Assembly: GCA_036346205.1 (NCBI GenBank)
Contig: JARFJB010001987.1
Coordinates: 4,896,501 to 4,960,500 of the forward strand
Reading direction: 5' to 3'
DNA: 64,000 nucleotides
From: Vesta saturnalis
Lineage: Eukaryota; Arthropoda; Insecta; Coleoptera; Lampyridae
Shown here: positions 23,481-36,244 of the stretch, piece after piece
Position numbering within the stretch: the stretch's first letter is position 1
Layout: the number at the start of each line of letters is the position of its first letter
Position numbers and translations under genes: made by a program
Notes under the pieces: model-generated
What the model was told of the DNA's origin: nothing
Database searches by the model: none
The model's input: the letters and a program-made list of their open reading frames with translations, nothing else

Positions 23481-24229
23481 ATATATATTTGAATTCTCTG
23501 TTAAATGTGAGCAAAATGGTATAAGTTACTATGGGTCTGAGTCAATTAAGTAGGTTCCTGTTCGATGATCTTGAAGGATATCGGAGTGAAATTTTGGCAT
23601 TTGTTTTTACAATTTGACTTATTTCAACTTCTACATTAAGATTTCAGACTCTTTTCTCTACATTATACAGGGTGGCCAATTTTGTTCAATGTCATATTTC
23701 TATTTTTTTTTTAATAGCACACGCTGTATTTTATTACAGGTTGGAATAGCATTTTTTACGAGTTTTAAATAGATACTCATTTTGTACTACCTATTCGTAA
23801 GTGTTTTTGAATTATTTAGTGATGAAGTTGAAAATTGTGAAATTTTGTTGCTTTTCTTGAATTTGTCACTATAGGGCCTATAAAATAAATTACGATAATG
23901 TCATAATTCACAGAAAAACAAAAACGGAACAATGCTAATTGCAATAAAACTGTGAAGCTATAGGTTTTGTGATACAATACAACATTTTGGACTATAAAAG
24001 GGCAACGCTTAATAATTGTTTACTCGTAGAGAAGCATAAACTTTAAAATGGAATTAAAGAACAGAATGAATCGTAGTAGCTTGGTTTTACTTGTATCTTT
24101 CTGTTTCTTAGCAACGTAACAAATAAAAACCACTTATATAAATAATTCGTGAAGAATTGTCACATATTTACCTGCATAGTAATTTTGTTTACTATTTACT
24201 ATTTACCCTTTAGCTAGACATCCAAGACA
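23481..24229. other. AT-rich, with one MITE-end-like word
   Basis: No gene. ATACAGGGTGGCC at 23,665 and ACACGCTGTATT near 23,720 look like ends of a short MITE relic. Confidence 0.35.
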
Positions 24230-24460
24230 TGAATCGTGTCAACTTCTTCGAGAACGATTTGTAGACACGGGTGTATTGAGGAGAAGGACGAGTCTCAAAA
24301 CCATGATATTGATAGCGACGAATCACGGCTCAAGAAGAAGGCCGATAAAGGATGTGATTAAATGTATTATTGTTTATAACAATAATAGTATATTTTCAAA
24401 CGTTAAGGTTTCCTTCAATTTTGTTAATAAACTTGTTTTTCCTAACGGTGTTTGAACCTG
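24230..24460 (+). mobile_element. Fragment related to the Polinton-like spacer
   Basis: Homologous to about 4,610-4,800. One frame (about 24,285-24,360) reads ESQNHDIDSDESRLKKKADK then a stop, matching SQNHDDDD...DSRFKKKK in the spacer. The shared non-coding tail (TATTTTCAAA.CGTTAAG, TTGTTAATAAAC.TGTTTTT, AACGGTG) runs up to the point where the right arm of the big element begins. It is a second, partial copy of the family's internal region without arms. Confidence 0.7.
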
Positions 24461-24680
24461 CACTAACAATGCTGCAGTTAATGAGAAAGGGCGGTTAAAT
24501 GGGTAGCTACAATAAGAGTGAGATTGCCTTTCTTTTACACTCTGTGTGTTCAATAATACTGCTATTTTTTGGATTAAGAGCTGGTTTTATATGATTAAGT
24601 TAAATCAGTTTGGTATTTAATTGTTTTGATTTGGTTAATTGATTTGTGTGTTTGAGAAAGAGACGAAGGAGAGACGAACA
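24461..24680. other. No gene recognised
   Basis: AT-rich spacer. I see nothing in it. Confidence 0.5.
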
Positions 24681-24684
24681 CGAC

Positions 24685-25470
24685 CAACCTCTATTACAGA
24701 AAACATTCATTAGCCTTTACACCAATACATTTCACCACAAACAACCTTAATTAGTCGTAGAAATATTCCGCTAGGTTGCGTCGCCTCTATTACAGAAAAC
24801 GTTCGCTAGTTTAAAAAATATACCACTAGATGGTGGCACAAATAAAGCCCTGATTAGTCCTACAAATATAACGCTAGATGGTACCGCATTTATTATTAAA
24901 GAAAATGTTCATTTGGCCATACACAACTAGATGACGAGACAAATTCAGATTTCCCAACGAGCGCCACGACAGGAGGGCGCAGGCCCTAACACAGTTTCCT
25001 ATGTTTGTCTTATAAGCTAGTAATAGGTCCCTTATTAGAATACAAGCTCAAATTTCTCGCAATAAGTAATCCGAATGTAAACACTTAAATACAAATCCAA
25101 ATTCAAATTTCCAGTCAAAGGGCCAGGGGTTAAGACCCAAAAGTAAGTGAGTTGCGAAGCCCTATGTCTGTCTTATAAGTTAGCATTACGTCTCCTTAAT
25201 ATTATTATAATACAAGTTCAAATTTCCCTCATAGATGGCGTCACAAACAAATCCAAATTTTTGGTCGAGGAGCGAGGGCCTGAAAGTAAGTTGCTAAACC
25301 TTACATCTGTCTTACAAGTTAGCATTATACCCCTTATTATAATACAGATTCATATTTCCAGCCATAACCTGCAGAGACTTAAATACAAATACAAATTCAA
25401 ATTTTCCGCCCCGAGAGCAAGTTGCGCAGCCCTACACCTGTCTTACAATCTCGGTTATGCTGGGAGAGGG
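24685..25470. repeat. Degenerate tandem repeats (two unit types)
   Basis: First type: CCTCTATTACAGAAAAC recurs at about 24,689 and 24,783 (94-bp unit, with 'ccgctagg/acgctagatgg' words). Second type: a unit of roughly 130-160 bp containing CTGTCTTATAAGTTAGCATT followed by AATACAAGTTCAAATTTCC recurs at about 24,995, 25,165, 25,307 and 25,437. The units are diverged. The 118-aa ORF across it has no protein-like character. Confidence 0.65.
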
Positions 25471-27055
25471 TTGGAGTGGGATCGCCGAAACAGCCTTCGC
25501 TGAAAGCCTCGCATCGCGAAATTTTACCTATATGAGACATGAGATCGCAAAGATCTGCCGGTCATAAAACAAAATGTTTCCGTAACTACACTATAATATC
25601 TTCCCTAGGGGCATGTTTATAAATCTAAAAAGCCCTTTTCGACAGTTCATCCGAGACAGAACCTATATGTAAAGTCGTCTTATGTGATAGTATCGCAGGT
25701 CTTTATCGGTAGAAATTAAGATTAAAAGAGGTCGGTATACTTAATTTGATTATAACCCTTTTTTACATTTACATTTCAAATTAGAATTAACAAAGCGGCG
25801 GCTGAAGGTGATAGATTTTTAGAATACATCGCTGCCTTGTTAGGAGAATAACGTTGTAAAGTCCGCATTTTAAAGCTTGTTAAATTTTAATTAGTGATTA
25901 CGATCCTAGTTCAGTTTATTACATTTTCTCTAATTGCAGTAATTTTAAGCACGTTGAAGTACACCTTGTTTAAAAAAATAGGATATTTAGGATTTGATTA
26001 AACAACTGATTAACCGTGTTGGTATAATCACTTTCATAATTATAGAGTTGATATTTATACCAAATTGAAGAATATTTGTTTGGTTATATTAATCTTGATC
26101 TATATAAAAATGAGCAAACATATTTAAGTATGTTGCGTATGTTTTATAAAAGAAAGTAGAAGTAGAAAAGTATAACGAAAGATTTTTATGCCTGTTCTCT
26201 TTACCTTTACCTTGCTATTATATTTAATTCTTAATTTTAATAAATTGCTGTTTAATCAATAATTTCGCATTAATTAAGGTTGTGAACCCTACTTAATTAA
26301 GTATTATCCCACTTAAGTAAATTTTGGGCATTTCTGTTCGAGACCTTTACTAAAAAATTCAGATCACACCGGCGTCAGAACATTTAGTACAGGTTGCAAG
26401 TTTTATTATATGGTAAGTGTGTAAGCTTATAAACTGTATTTTTCCTCCATTGTAAGGTTATTTTGATGCACCGTGTATATGAAGTCTTGTGATAAAGTAT
26501 GGAACGTATTTTGAATGTAAATGTAAATTGTGTATGCATAATGTAAATTGCTGTAAATGATACATCACTGGTATTTTAATTGAGCATTGTGTGTCGTATA
26601 AAAGAGTTTTTGAATGTTGTGGAAAGATTTTCATGTTGCAAGCATTACATTTGGTTGAAAAATAATGTTTTGGTAGAACCCTTGGCAATGGTAAAGGGTA
26701 CTGAATTGCCACTAGCCTTTTGCTACTGTGTACTAAAGAATTCCGATAAAAAATGGTTGTAAACGTGAGCGAATGTTTATGATATATGGATACGGTATTA
26801 ATGTGTAGGAAGGAATATGTATGTATATTTTTTCTTGTATAAATGCCGTAACATTGTGCAATCATAGAAATTGCCCATGTTTTTTATAAAATGTTGAGTC
26901 AGGTTCCGAATAGTATACGGAGTGAATTTGAGTAGGAATAATAATTTTTACGAATAGTTGTGCGTATGTTTGTAACGAAATTCCAAATAGCTACGTTTTT
27001 CTTGTATCGGTTGCGTTTTGTTCCCTTTTCAGGATTTCCACTCGGCAAAGAGACG
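25471..27055. other. No gene recognised
   Basis: AT-rich. The 135-aa minus frame at 26,458-26,865 is rich in His, Tyr and Thr without a known motif, and I do not support it as a gene. Confidence 0.4.
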
Positions 27056-27577
27056 CATTGGATTCTCGTAATAGTGAAAATTGTTGTCCGTGATTGAAGT
27101 ACATGTGCAATAGTTAATAGTACGAAATCGATTGTATAAAAGCAACTAAAAATTTTAATATTCAAGTGGAAGTAAATATTTCTTGTGGCAAGCATTTATT
27201 CTGAAGGTCAAACAATAAATCAGATCACCCATTTGTTATGTGCCAAAGTATTTAGTTATTACGACTGTTTTCTGTTTTTTTTGTGACAAGTGTGGGTGCA
27301 TTTTAAAGGATTACTTGAAACTAAACACTTCCATATGGACATCACGTTATATCGGACAAAGGATTACCTAATGTAACTGTAAGATTAATTATAGATCTTT
27401 AAAGGATACAAGTGTGATTATCTTTAGAGTCATGATTATTTATTTAGTTAAATTCCATACGAGTAGTCGGAGTAATAATGATAATTAAACTTTATCTACT
27501 TTGATGAATTTAGAATATAAGGTTTGGGGATTTTAATTTATAAGAATTAGTTTGTTCGTGGTGCTTCTCGAAGCAAT

Positions 27578-27580
<3 letters not shown>
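27056..27580 (+). repeat. Dispersed ~530-bp repeat, copy A
   Basis: Near-identical to 48,845-49,353, from TTGGATTCTCG through 'ctgaaggtcaaacaataaat' to 'ttctcgaagcaatgttt'. Both copies run directly into a (TA)n tract. No coding capacity is seen. It is possibly the 3' part of a SINE or LINE. Confidence 0.8.

Positions 27581-27655
<75 letters not shown>
27580..27655. repeat. (TA)n microsatellite
   Basis: TA run directly joined to the end of repeat copy A. Confidence 0.97.
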
Positions 27656-27659
<4 letters not shown>

Positions 27660-30600
27660 TGGTCAATATATCCATTAATTAACTTACTTTTGTTTATTTG
27701 TTCACGTTGTGATAACGTTTTTATTTCCAACTTGTGTGAAATTACATACGGGTTACACATTTTAAGAATTAGTTCATATTTGATTATTTTGGGTTTAATG
27801 ATTGATCTGAAGTTGCCCATTGAGCCAGATCAATAAAAAATTTAATTATTTTGAATCCTTTTACAGTCAGTAAGATACAGAACGCTGATAAGAGGATATC
27901 ACTTCCAGATTTGAATGTTTAAATATGATTTTAAACAGAAAATATTCAGAAAATCTCATTTATCACGAAAGCACTGATCGTTACATTTTAAATTTTCCGA
28001 AACAAACTGATGTAGTGATTTAAATATTAATAAATCGACCTTTTTTATTTTGATTTTTCTAAATTAAGTAATATTTATTGAGAATTTTATGACAGGTAGA
28101 AATATTAATTTATATGGATACGAGAGCTACTTAGAAAGTATCCAAATAACGTTTTATAACTTCGATTTTTCGTAATTACAGGGTATGATCAATACGTTCA
28201 CGACGATCCGTATTCAAAATTTTATTAATCTTTTGGATAAGCTTCTTTTCAAGTCTGATTGAGTTGTGTATGATTTTACTTATCTATCTTCCACAGTCAG
28301 GTAGGATTAACTTAACACCCCGCCTAAGACTATTCATTGTAGAACAATTTGAGTATTTGAAACTAAATTTCAATCATTTTACTCCTTATATGGACCCCGC
28401 CCATTTCCACTAAAGCTGACTTGGCAACCCGCTTACTTCGGTAGGCCTTCACGACGCCTAGTGTTGTTTGGACTAGTCCAGTCTATTTTAATGAGTCTAC
28501 GCGACGCTGTTGTGGATTTGTCGTTTAACAGCATTCGCTCTGAAATATCAACAGCGACTAAATTTCTTCTATACATTCCTTTCAAACATTTTACTAACTC
28601 AAAAATATCTTTAGCACAAATAGCTTAGTGTAATTAATTATTTTTTAATTAATTAATTAATTAATTATTCTTTTCATATATAGGGTGACCTTTTATGTTC
28701 CATTACAGCTTCTACTTAAAGTTCGACTATTTCTAATAATATTGTGATGTATCAGGAACGGAAGCCCAGGAGAGAAGTAGTATTTAATTGGCATAGTTAA
28801 ATCTTAGGTCACTTTTCCTCTTTAGATACACTATTTAATAATTGTTTAATTAATGATTGATTTCACCAAATAGGACGAATGCGTTGTTTACAGCTGAACA
28901 GGAAATAGAAGACTACTGAATATAAATAACGGATGTTTATAGTTACCAAATGGAATATAATCAATTGAACATTTCTGAATGCTAAGTGTACGGTTCTAAA
29001 GACTGTGTTGAAATTTTCAGATATATTTTTTTAAATTTACAGTATTAAATGGTAATCTAATTAAATTAAACAATGTACTACAATAAAGTAAAATGCTAAT
29101 TCTTAATTAAGCAATTTATCTTATTAATATTTGGTCAATCATGACAAGATATCTTGCAACACAGAATCAATCGTAAACGTTTACGGAATTTTATTTCTTT
29201 TTTTACTGCTGCATATTTAATTCAAACACATATAAGACAGGCTTCCAAAAAATAATACGTCAAAGTTGCGTAAAAGGAATAAAAAAATATATATACACGC
29301 ACGTAATTGCATATTTTCCTCATATAATAAGATAATTCATCTAAAACATATTTCACGGTACAAGTAAACCATTCTCACATAATGCATCATTTTATATTTA
29401 ATTTAAGACGCTGTCAAGTCCAAACATGACGGAACTAAAGATGAAATGTATTATACGATTTGATTGATATCTAAAGCTTTATTTTCTTAACTTTAACTTA
29501 CTGTCTTTTTTATTAATACTTGATATCCGTAAGACACTCACGAATGCACTTTACATTTGTTAAAATATAATTTTTGTAGCACAAACATTAATCTTTACCG
29601 TATTTATTTAAACATTATGTTTTTCATAAATGGATCCTTTGTGACTATTATTAAAAATAATAATGGATCATTATTCCTATATACGATATAGCCCACACTT
29701 AAATGGCCTGAATCATTATCAAAGAAAAGTAAATGTGGAATAATGTTAGTAATAATCCCTGTTTTTGGTGATTATCCTCTTTCGTATTCTTCCAAATATC
29801 TTTGCACAGTAATCTCCTTTTGATATATCGCCAAATCATTAAATTCCTTCATTTTTAGACATATAATACTTACAAGGAAGGCAAATATTCAATTACCTAA
29901 TGTTCTAAGAATTATTCGTAGCCATTTTGAAAAATTGCATAAAACCATACGCTTTGCCATAAATTAGCTGTGAATAACTTTACGAGATAATATTAAAATG
30001 TTAACTACTTAAATATGTAATATACTTTTGACAAATTACAAAAATAATGCAAAAAATTTAAATTTTAGCTGTAAATCAATTTAATGCATCTTTAACAGCG
30101 TGAGATAACCATCAAGGTAAATTTACAACGCTCATATTTCATTAAAATTGGTTATTTTATTTGATTAAGTTCGGAATTGTACTTTTTTTAAATGTGTAAA
30201 ATATACTATATATATAAATATATATATTTAAGCTGTAACGCATTTGAGATGTATATTTGGAATAGTACAAAGGAAACAGTTTGCAAACTTTGTGCAAATT
30301 AGGCTTTATAACCACAATTAATTGTTAAGGTAAGGCAAGGTCTGTATAAAATCAATAAACAAAATATTTGAGTAGAAGCCTATATGTGATAGTTTGACAA
30401 TGTACAAGATTAATCGTGCTAATAGTAAATATAGTATTGAAACGCAAGTCACTAAAGTCACTGCTGACAATATCCGTACATAGAAATTTTCGTAAATAGC
30501 ATCCATCCTCATTATTAATCAAGATCTGTTTATTTTTCTAGATCTTTAAAATTTTATTGCATTAAATTCATATTGATCATATCATTATCATGTTTTACTA

Positions 30601-30673
30601 AAGATCTTGGCTTACGATTTGTACTAAACCGCTGTTTAGGAAAAAAATTAATTAAGCGCTCAGTTTGCCCTAT
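27656..30673. other. Three kilobases without a recognised gene
   Basis: AT-rich unique-looking sequence. A (TTAA)n patch lies at 28,634-28,668. 28,380-28,560 is less AT-rich, but no frame is convincing. No transposon ends are seen. Confidence 0.5.
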
Positions 30674-32805
30674 ACAACGTGTCCCAGATAACATTTCCAG
30701 CATGGGGATCTCGCTTGTTATAAAAGATACGGATTTGGTTAAATTAGATGAATTACTCGTAAGGATTAGTGAAATTATAGGACACTCTCCAATTTCCAAA
30801 TTTCCATGTATTTTAAGACTTATGGCAAGAATAAGAAAAATGTCAAATTTCTTTTTCTTGTAATATCTTTTTTGTTATATTAGACATATAAATTTTATTT
30901 GCACTTTCTTAAGACATTTTTTATGAAGAATTTAAATATCAATTTGGATTTTTTTGCACTTTCTATTTTTTAGTTTCAACCCCTAAATTAAATTTTCCTT
31001 ATGGAACGACAAGTCGGCTTTGAAATAATTGATCGTGTTTTTTTATCCTCTTTACAATGATATAGCACATGTCCTATCTATTTTTAAAAACAACAAAGAA
31101 CATTTTAAAAAATGTATTTTATTAAAGACTCTAACAATAAGTAGGCCGTGAAACATGAGAAAACGACAAATAATAGATAACAACAAGAGTGAAGCAGGTA
31201 ATAGTATTGGAGATAATTATCCAATTATAAAAGATGTTCAAACAATTGACCATTCCGTTCTAAACATAATTGTGCCCTGCGTAGTGTCGACGTAATTGCT
31301 CTGCGTAGGTTTTGGCGTTTAATGCTACCAAATGCTGCAAGAACAGCTTCACGAAGATCTTCGGCATTCTCAAGTGTTTGCACGTACACTCGATTTTTTT
31401 ACGTAGCCCCAAAGGAAAAAGTCCAAGGGCGTTAAGTCTTGAGATCTGGGTGGCCATAAAATCGGCTCTCGGTTACCAATCTATGAATTTGGAAACCGAT
31501 TATTAAGATATTCGCTGATGATGTTTGAATTGTGGGGTGGGGCGTCATCTTGTTGGAAGCAGATATTAATATTCTCAATCAGTGGTAAATCATCAAGTTT
31601 ATTTTCTAAATCAGTTTGTAGTAAATTCAAATACCTTTCACTATTTAATGTTTCGTTAAAAAATATGGGCCCAATAAGTTTAGCGCCTAAAATACCACAC
31701 CAGACGTTAAAACCAAATCTCACTTAATGCCGACTTTCCTTAACAACGTGAGGATTTTCACGGTCCCAAAAGTGAACATTGTGTCGATTGAAAAGGCCAT
31801 TATTTGTAAATCTGCTTTCGTCAGACCACAAAATCGTAGCTGGAAAATTATCGTTATTCTCACATTGATTAACATACCATTGGCAAAATTGTAATCTTCT
31901 CCCCTGATCTCCATCTCTAAGTCCCTGCAGAATGGTGTACTTATACGGATGATACCTGTGACGTTTTAAAATTCTTTGTGATGTAGTTTTCGAAATACCA
32001 GTGTTATGTTCAATTTCTCTAACAGATGTTGAAGGATTTTCAATAACTGATTGTAATACATTTAGTTCTGTATATTCATTCCATAATTTCGGATTTCTAG
32101 TAGGTTTTGAGAATGAACCATATACTTTTAAATTAATTACCAAATTCCTGTACGTACGAGCACTGGGCTGCCTTCTTTCAGGATACAGCCTCAAGTACAT
32201 CCGTTCAGCTTCTAAACTGTTTTTATGAGACAAGATGTAACAACTCAACATATCAAACTTTTCAGTATTAGTAAATAAAGCCATGTTTGACACAAAATTA
32301 TTCTGGAACGAATAATTTTAAGTGACATTAAATTCGATTGTGTTTTATGTTTCACGGCCTGCTTATTGTTAGAGTCTTTAATAAAATACATTTTTTAAAT
32401 TTTCTTTGTTATTTTAAAATAGATAGTACATGTAAAGAGGATAAAAAAACACGATCAATTATTTCAAAGCCGACTTGTCGTTCCATAAGAAAAATTTAAT
32501 TTAGGGGTTGAAACTAAAAATAGAAAGGCAAAAAATCCAAATTGATATTTAAATTCTGCATAAAAATATCTTAAGAAAGTGCAAATAAAATTTATATGTC
32601 TAATATAACAAAAGATATTACAAGAAAAAGAAATTTGACATTTTCTTTTTCTTGCCATAAGTCTTAAAATACATGGAAATTTGGAAATTGAGAGTGTCCT
32701 ATTATTTCACTAATCCTTAGGAGTAATTCATCTAATTTAACCAAATCTGTATCTTTTATAATAAGCGAGATCCCCATGCTGGAAATGTTATCTGGGACAC
32801 GTTGT
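30674..32805 (-). mobile_element. DD41D mariner-like element with ~480-bp inverted repeats
   Basis: The ends ACAACGTGTCCCAGATAACA and TGTTATCTGGGACACGTTGT are inverted copies, and the repeat extends about 480 bp inwards on both sides (to about 31,165 and 32,345). TATA flanks both tips, consistent with TA insertion. The transposase is on the minus strand and interrupted. The terminal sequence resembles that of the 38.9 kb element (TATACA.CGTGT). Confidence 0.85.
31225..32293 (-). pseudogene. DD41D mariner-like transposase, broken
   Basis: It starts MSNMALFTNTEKFDMLSCYI. Order: DUF4817-type HTH (SLEAERMYLRLYPERRQPSA), second HTH (NPSTSVREIEHNTGISKTTS), first Asp in LWSDESRFTNNG, second in FQQDDAPPHNS, third in WPPRSQDLTPLDFFLWGY. 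I count 41 residues between the last two Asp. A TAA stands between KESRH and VRFGFNVW, another stop is at NSxIGNREP, and frameshifts follow in the last 60 codons. Cut-and-paste activity would need all of these intact, so this copy is dead, though little diverged. Confidence 0.85.
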
Positions 32806-32859
32806 ATAATCATTTTCATATCGACATAGTTATTAAGCAGTTCATTAATACTAAAACGA

Positions 32860-32861
<2 letters not shown>

Positions 32862-32913
<52 letters not shown>
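32862..32913. repeat. (TA)n microsatellite
   Basis: TA run about 55 bp outside the right tip of the mariner-like element. Confidence 0.97.
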
Positions 32914-32917
<4 letters not shown>

Positions 32918-34129
32918 CTACCTTGCGAGCGTCTGTACATTAACCATTTGCTATCTTCAAAGCGTCCGGTTCCAAGAGAGCGTCCGTATACGGACGGTCT
33001 GTTGGATTGCCGTAGAAACTGTACCCATATGATAAAACCATTCCATTGATTCAAAATCTTTTGGACGCTAAGAAAATAGTAAACGCCGCATTTGTGTATA
33101 TAATCGGTATATTATTAGTACAACGACTTGACCGGTAGTGGCGCTAAGCGTAACTTCTGTATATTCATTAGGGAAATATTCCACTTTCAGTTCGTCGATT
33201 TCCAAGCGTCCTTTGTCGCATCTGCATGTGGCAACGCCGTAAGTTTATTTTTAGCTCTATTAGTGTTCTGTAATCTCTTATATTTGTAAGTTGGTTGCAG
33301 TTTATGTTTTAAATGCAAAGCGTGAGCGTTTATTTGATCGTCTATTTTAAAATCTTTTCGGTAAGTTATGAGTGATTGCACGTATTAAGTTAGGTTCTGT
33401 CGGAAAACGTCCAACCGCGATATCTTTCAGGCATCTTCCTTGCAAAAGAAGTTAAATGTACAACAAAACATGCAAATCCATATTTTCCAACATATTTTCA
33501 TTCAAAACTTTGATTTTCACATACAGAGAGAAACGATTATTTAATTTAATAATATTTCATATATGTATCTCAGACAGCATTTGTCCTTCAGTATTCGCCA
33601 AAAGGTATCTTAAGAGGTGAAGAGAAATTCATCCAAAACAGTTTTTAGTGCTAAAATCTTATAAAAATATGAAAAGCATGAAAATATTTACTATATGAAA
33701 AGTGTAAAAAATTTACGTTTAAGTGTTCATAAAATTTGTTTGGACACTTCTTTAAGTCGATTTTTTCAGTTTTGTCCGGAAATTTTTGTGTGTATTTGTT
33801 TTATTTTTACTGAAAGCTAAAACTTTCTAAACAATAGCCTTACAGCATATTAAGCTGACTGGCGAAATAATATTCAAGAAGCTTATTTTCCCACTGTCGG
33901 CGGAATAGCCAGCATTTTACCACAGAACAGTTTCTGTGATTTTTACTATGCCGTATCTAATAAATTCGAGCCGCGAAATTTAATATATATAAAGTCGAAT
34001 ATTGGCAAATATCATGTGTATTCAATTCTTAGGTTCTTGGCAAATGTTTCTATAATTTAGCAAAACATAAATAGGTATTAAGTAATAAAAGCTTCAGATG
34101 ATTTTTATTAAAAATGCAGAAAAACAGCA
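32914..34129. other. No gene recognised
   Basis: Mostly AT-rich. 32,930-33,010 has four GCGTCYG/GTCCGT-type words (one pair palindromic, CCGTATACGG), and similar GGACGC words recur at 38.55-38.79 kb. No coding frame. Confidence 0.4.
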
Positions 34130-34640
34130 CCAAGGAAAGACAAATTATAGTAAATATTCAAATAACCTCCGTTTTGTGCTAAGCAATACGCTAGTCTGTT
34201 GTAACTATTTCGTACATTAGCTACCTATCTGTCAGTAATTAGCGCACATTCAGCAACTATTGCTTCTCTCAAAGAATTAATATCTGGGTGGTCTCATGTA
34301 AATTTTGCTGTTAAGGTGTCCCCACAAGAAGAAGTAGCAAGGTGTCACGTTGGGAGATCTTTCTGGCCAATTTATAGTACCACCTACCAATTCAATGATT
34401 TGGAAATGAATTATTTAAAAAATCTAAATATCTAAACCAAAATGCGTCAAAATGCCCAGAACTCCAGATTTTTCCTTGCAGCTTCTACCAGTATGGTTCC
34501 TACCTTTGTTACTAAAAGAGCTAAATAGGTTTCTAGATTTAAGCTTCCTCCCATTTCAAATGGACCGATAATATTGTGATTAAAAATCTCACCCGATATA
34601 TTAATGTTTTGAGGGTTATGGTTGAAATATTAAAAGGTTT
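34130..34640 (-). pseudogene. C-terminal relic of a mariner-like transposase
   Basis: The minus strand reads GPFEMGGSLNLETYLALL near 34,560, then further on DHPDINSLREAIVAECALI, VANVRNSYNRLAYCLAQNGG and YLNI. These are the C-terminal blocks of the DUF4817 mariner group (INGRLNGDRYL..., ...NVRRRL..C....GGHFEH). Many stops. No terminal repeats were found. Confidence 0.6.
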
Positions 34641-35391
34641 TTACCATTTTCACATAAGTAAACCTTGACGCAAGCCTAAACGTCAACTTTTTACCGATAA
34701 ACAAGCAAATAGTAGAACATAAATTTGCTGTCAAGCCTACTATGTACAAAATCATTCGGCAAATGCTGTCGAATTTTAAAATCAAGACAACTCATAATTA
34801 AGAATTGTCAAATTTTAAATTAATACATATTTTACAATAAAAATTCCATTTTTAATCTTGTCATTAATGTCATTCGATGCGGCATAATTTTCTCTATCTA
34901 TTGATATCATTAGCTTTTCTATAAAATAAAGTGACGACTAGGAATCAGCAAAAACTTTCAATACCATGTTAAATCCCTATGTTCGCGTTTCAGAACAAAC
35001 AGGCGGTATATAATATATATAAATTAGCATTAGTAAATGTTTGCAATTTATACTCTAGCAACAGTAAAAAAACGCGTCGTGTCTTCTTTAATACCATGTG
35101 GTAGGATAATGAAGTATTAGAAAATATAATGTGGAATATTACTATTTTTTTATTTTTCGAAAAAGTCGGGATTGTGTTGAACCGAATTAACAGGATAATG
35201 TTATTCACCTTTTTCTTTCTTTAGTAGGTTTTTTAAATTTCTCTCTACGTCTTCACATATTTTATAGCTAAAACTTAAATTTGCATGATTGCTCCTATTG
35301 GTCTTAGATATGGATAGAAAATAAAACATTTTATGCATGGTTCTTAATAAAAAGGATCAGAAGTGCCTAGATTTTCTGGAAGTTCGCAATT
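34641..35391. other. No gene recognised
   Basis: AT-rich sequence before the recombinase locus. I see nothing in it. Confidence 0.5.
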
Positions 35392-36218
35392 ATGAAGGAA
35401 AAGGGACAGACCAATACGAAAGGAATCTTGCAATTCAAAGTGAGTTCTGCAGAGTATAACCAAGTTTTTTTAGGACAAGATAAGTTACTAGCAAATAAAG
35501 ACCCACTTAAAATTTGTCACCCGGAAACACCTGAAAGTGAAGTTCAACTTCAAGTAGAAAATGTTTCTTGTACAGAAAAGGCATGTAAGACAAGGCTGCA
35601 AATTGTAAAAAGAAACTTTAGGAAGAGGAGAAATCGGAAGAAACGTCTATAGATCAGCACCATAGCTTAGAAAATGTGCGTTCCAGATACGTCAATGAGT
35701 GTGTCGGGTTCAGATTCTGAAAGCGCACTGAATGATAGTTTTTCTAACAAACCTGATGAGGTTTGCAACAAAATGACGGTATGATAACAGGGCCTGAAAA
35801 AAGTGTATGCACATAGGGTTTTGTTTTAGGTCACAATTGACAGTTTAACCGAACATGCCGATCTTTCAGCTTCAGTTGTTAGACCAGTTACATCAGTAGA
35901 AATTGGTGATAACGATTTTGGAATTTTCAAACAAGATGGCAAAGTGCGTAGTGGAAAAAAAAGATGGATTTTTGCGTTTTCTGTGAGACTCTAGTGTTAA
36001 ACTTTGTTAGACATATTGCACGAAATCATTCATTTGAAACTGATGTTCAGAGAATATTATCTAACGTCCCCGGTAGTAAAGAAAGAAAGCGGCTATTGGA
36101 CCTTTTAAGAAAAAAAGGAAACTTTATAAATAGTAACGTAATCCGTAAACCAGTTCAAAGTTTGCGGTCGGCAAAAGATCTTGAAAAAATCACCAAGCAG
36201 CTGCTCAGAATCTATTAG
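35392..36218 (+). pseudogene. N-terminal part of the Crypton-like recombinase locus
   Basis: The first segment (35,392-35,652) is Lys-rich and low in identity to anything I know. The stretch 35,700-35,778 reads SGSDSESALNDSFSNKPDEV. A GT...TTTTGTTTTAG segment at 35,779-35,829 could be a short intron, after which VTIDSLTEHADLSASVV continues in phase. In an 8-A run at 35,955 the frame slips to MDFCVFCETLVLNFVRHIAR, a C-x2-C...H-x4-H zinc finger, followed by SNVPGSKERKRLLDLLRKKG, a block that I recall from animal Crypton-like proteins. It ends at TAG 36,216. Confidence 0.55.
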
Positions 36219-36244
36219 TAACTAATTTAAGGATCGATCAAAAT

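Noticed and set aside
24685..25470. A CRISPR-like array
   Set aside because: Units are long and diverged, there are no identical short repeats with unique spacers, and the context is eukaryotic.
25147..25503. 118-residue ORF
   Set aside because: Lies across tandem repeats and mirrors their unit structure. No known domain.
26458..26865. 135-residue minus ORF
   Set aside because: Chance frame in AT-rich DNA, with His/Tyr/Thr-rich composition and no motif.
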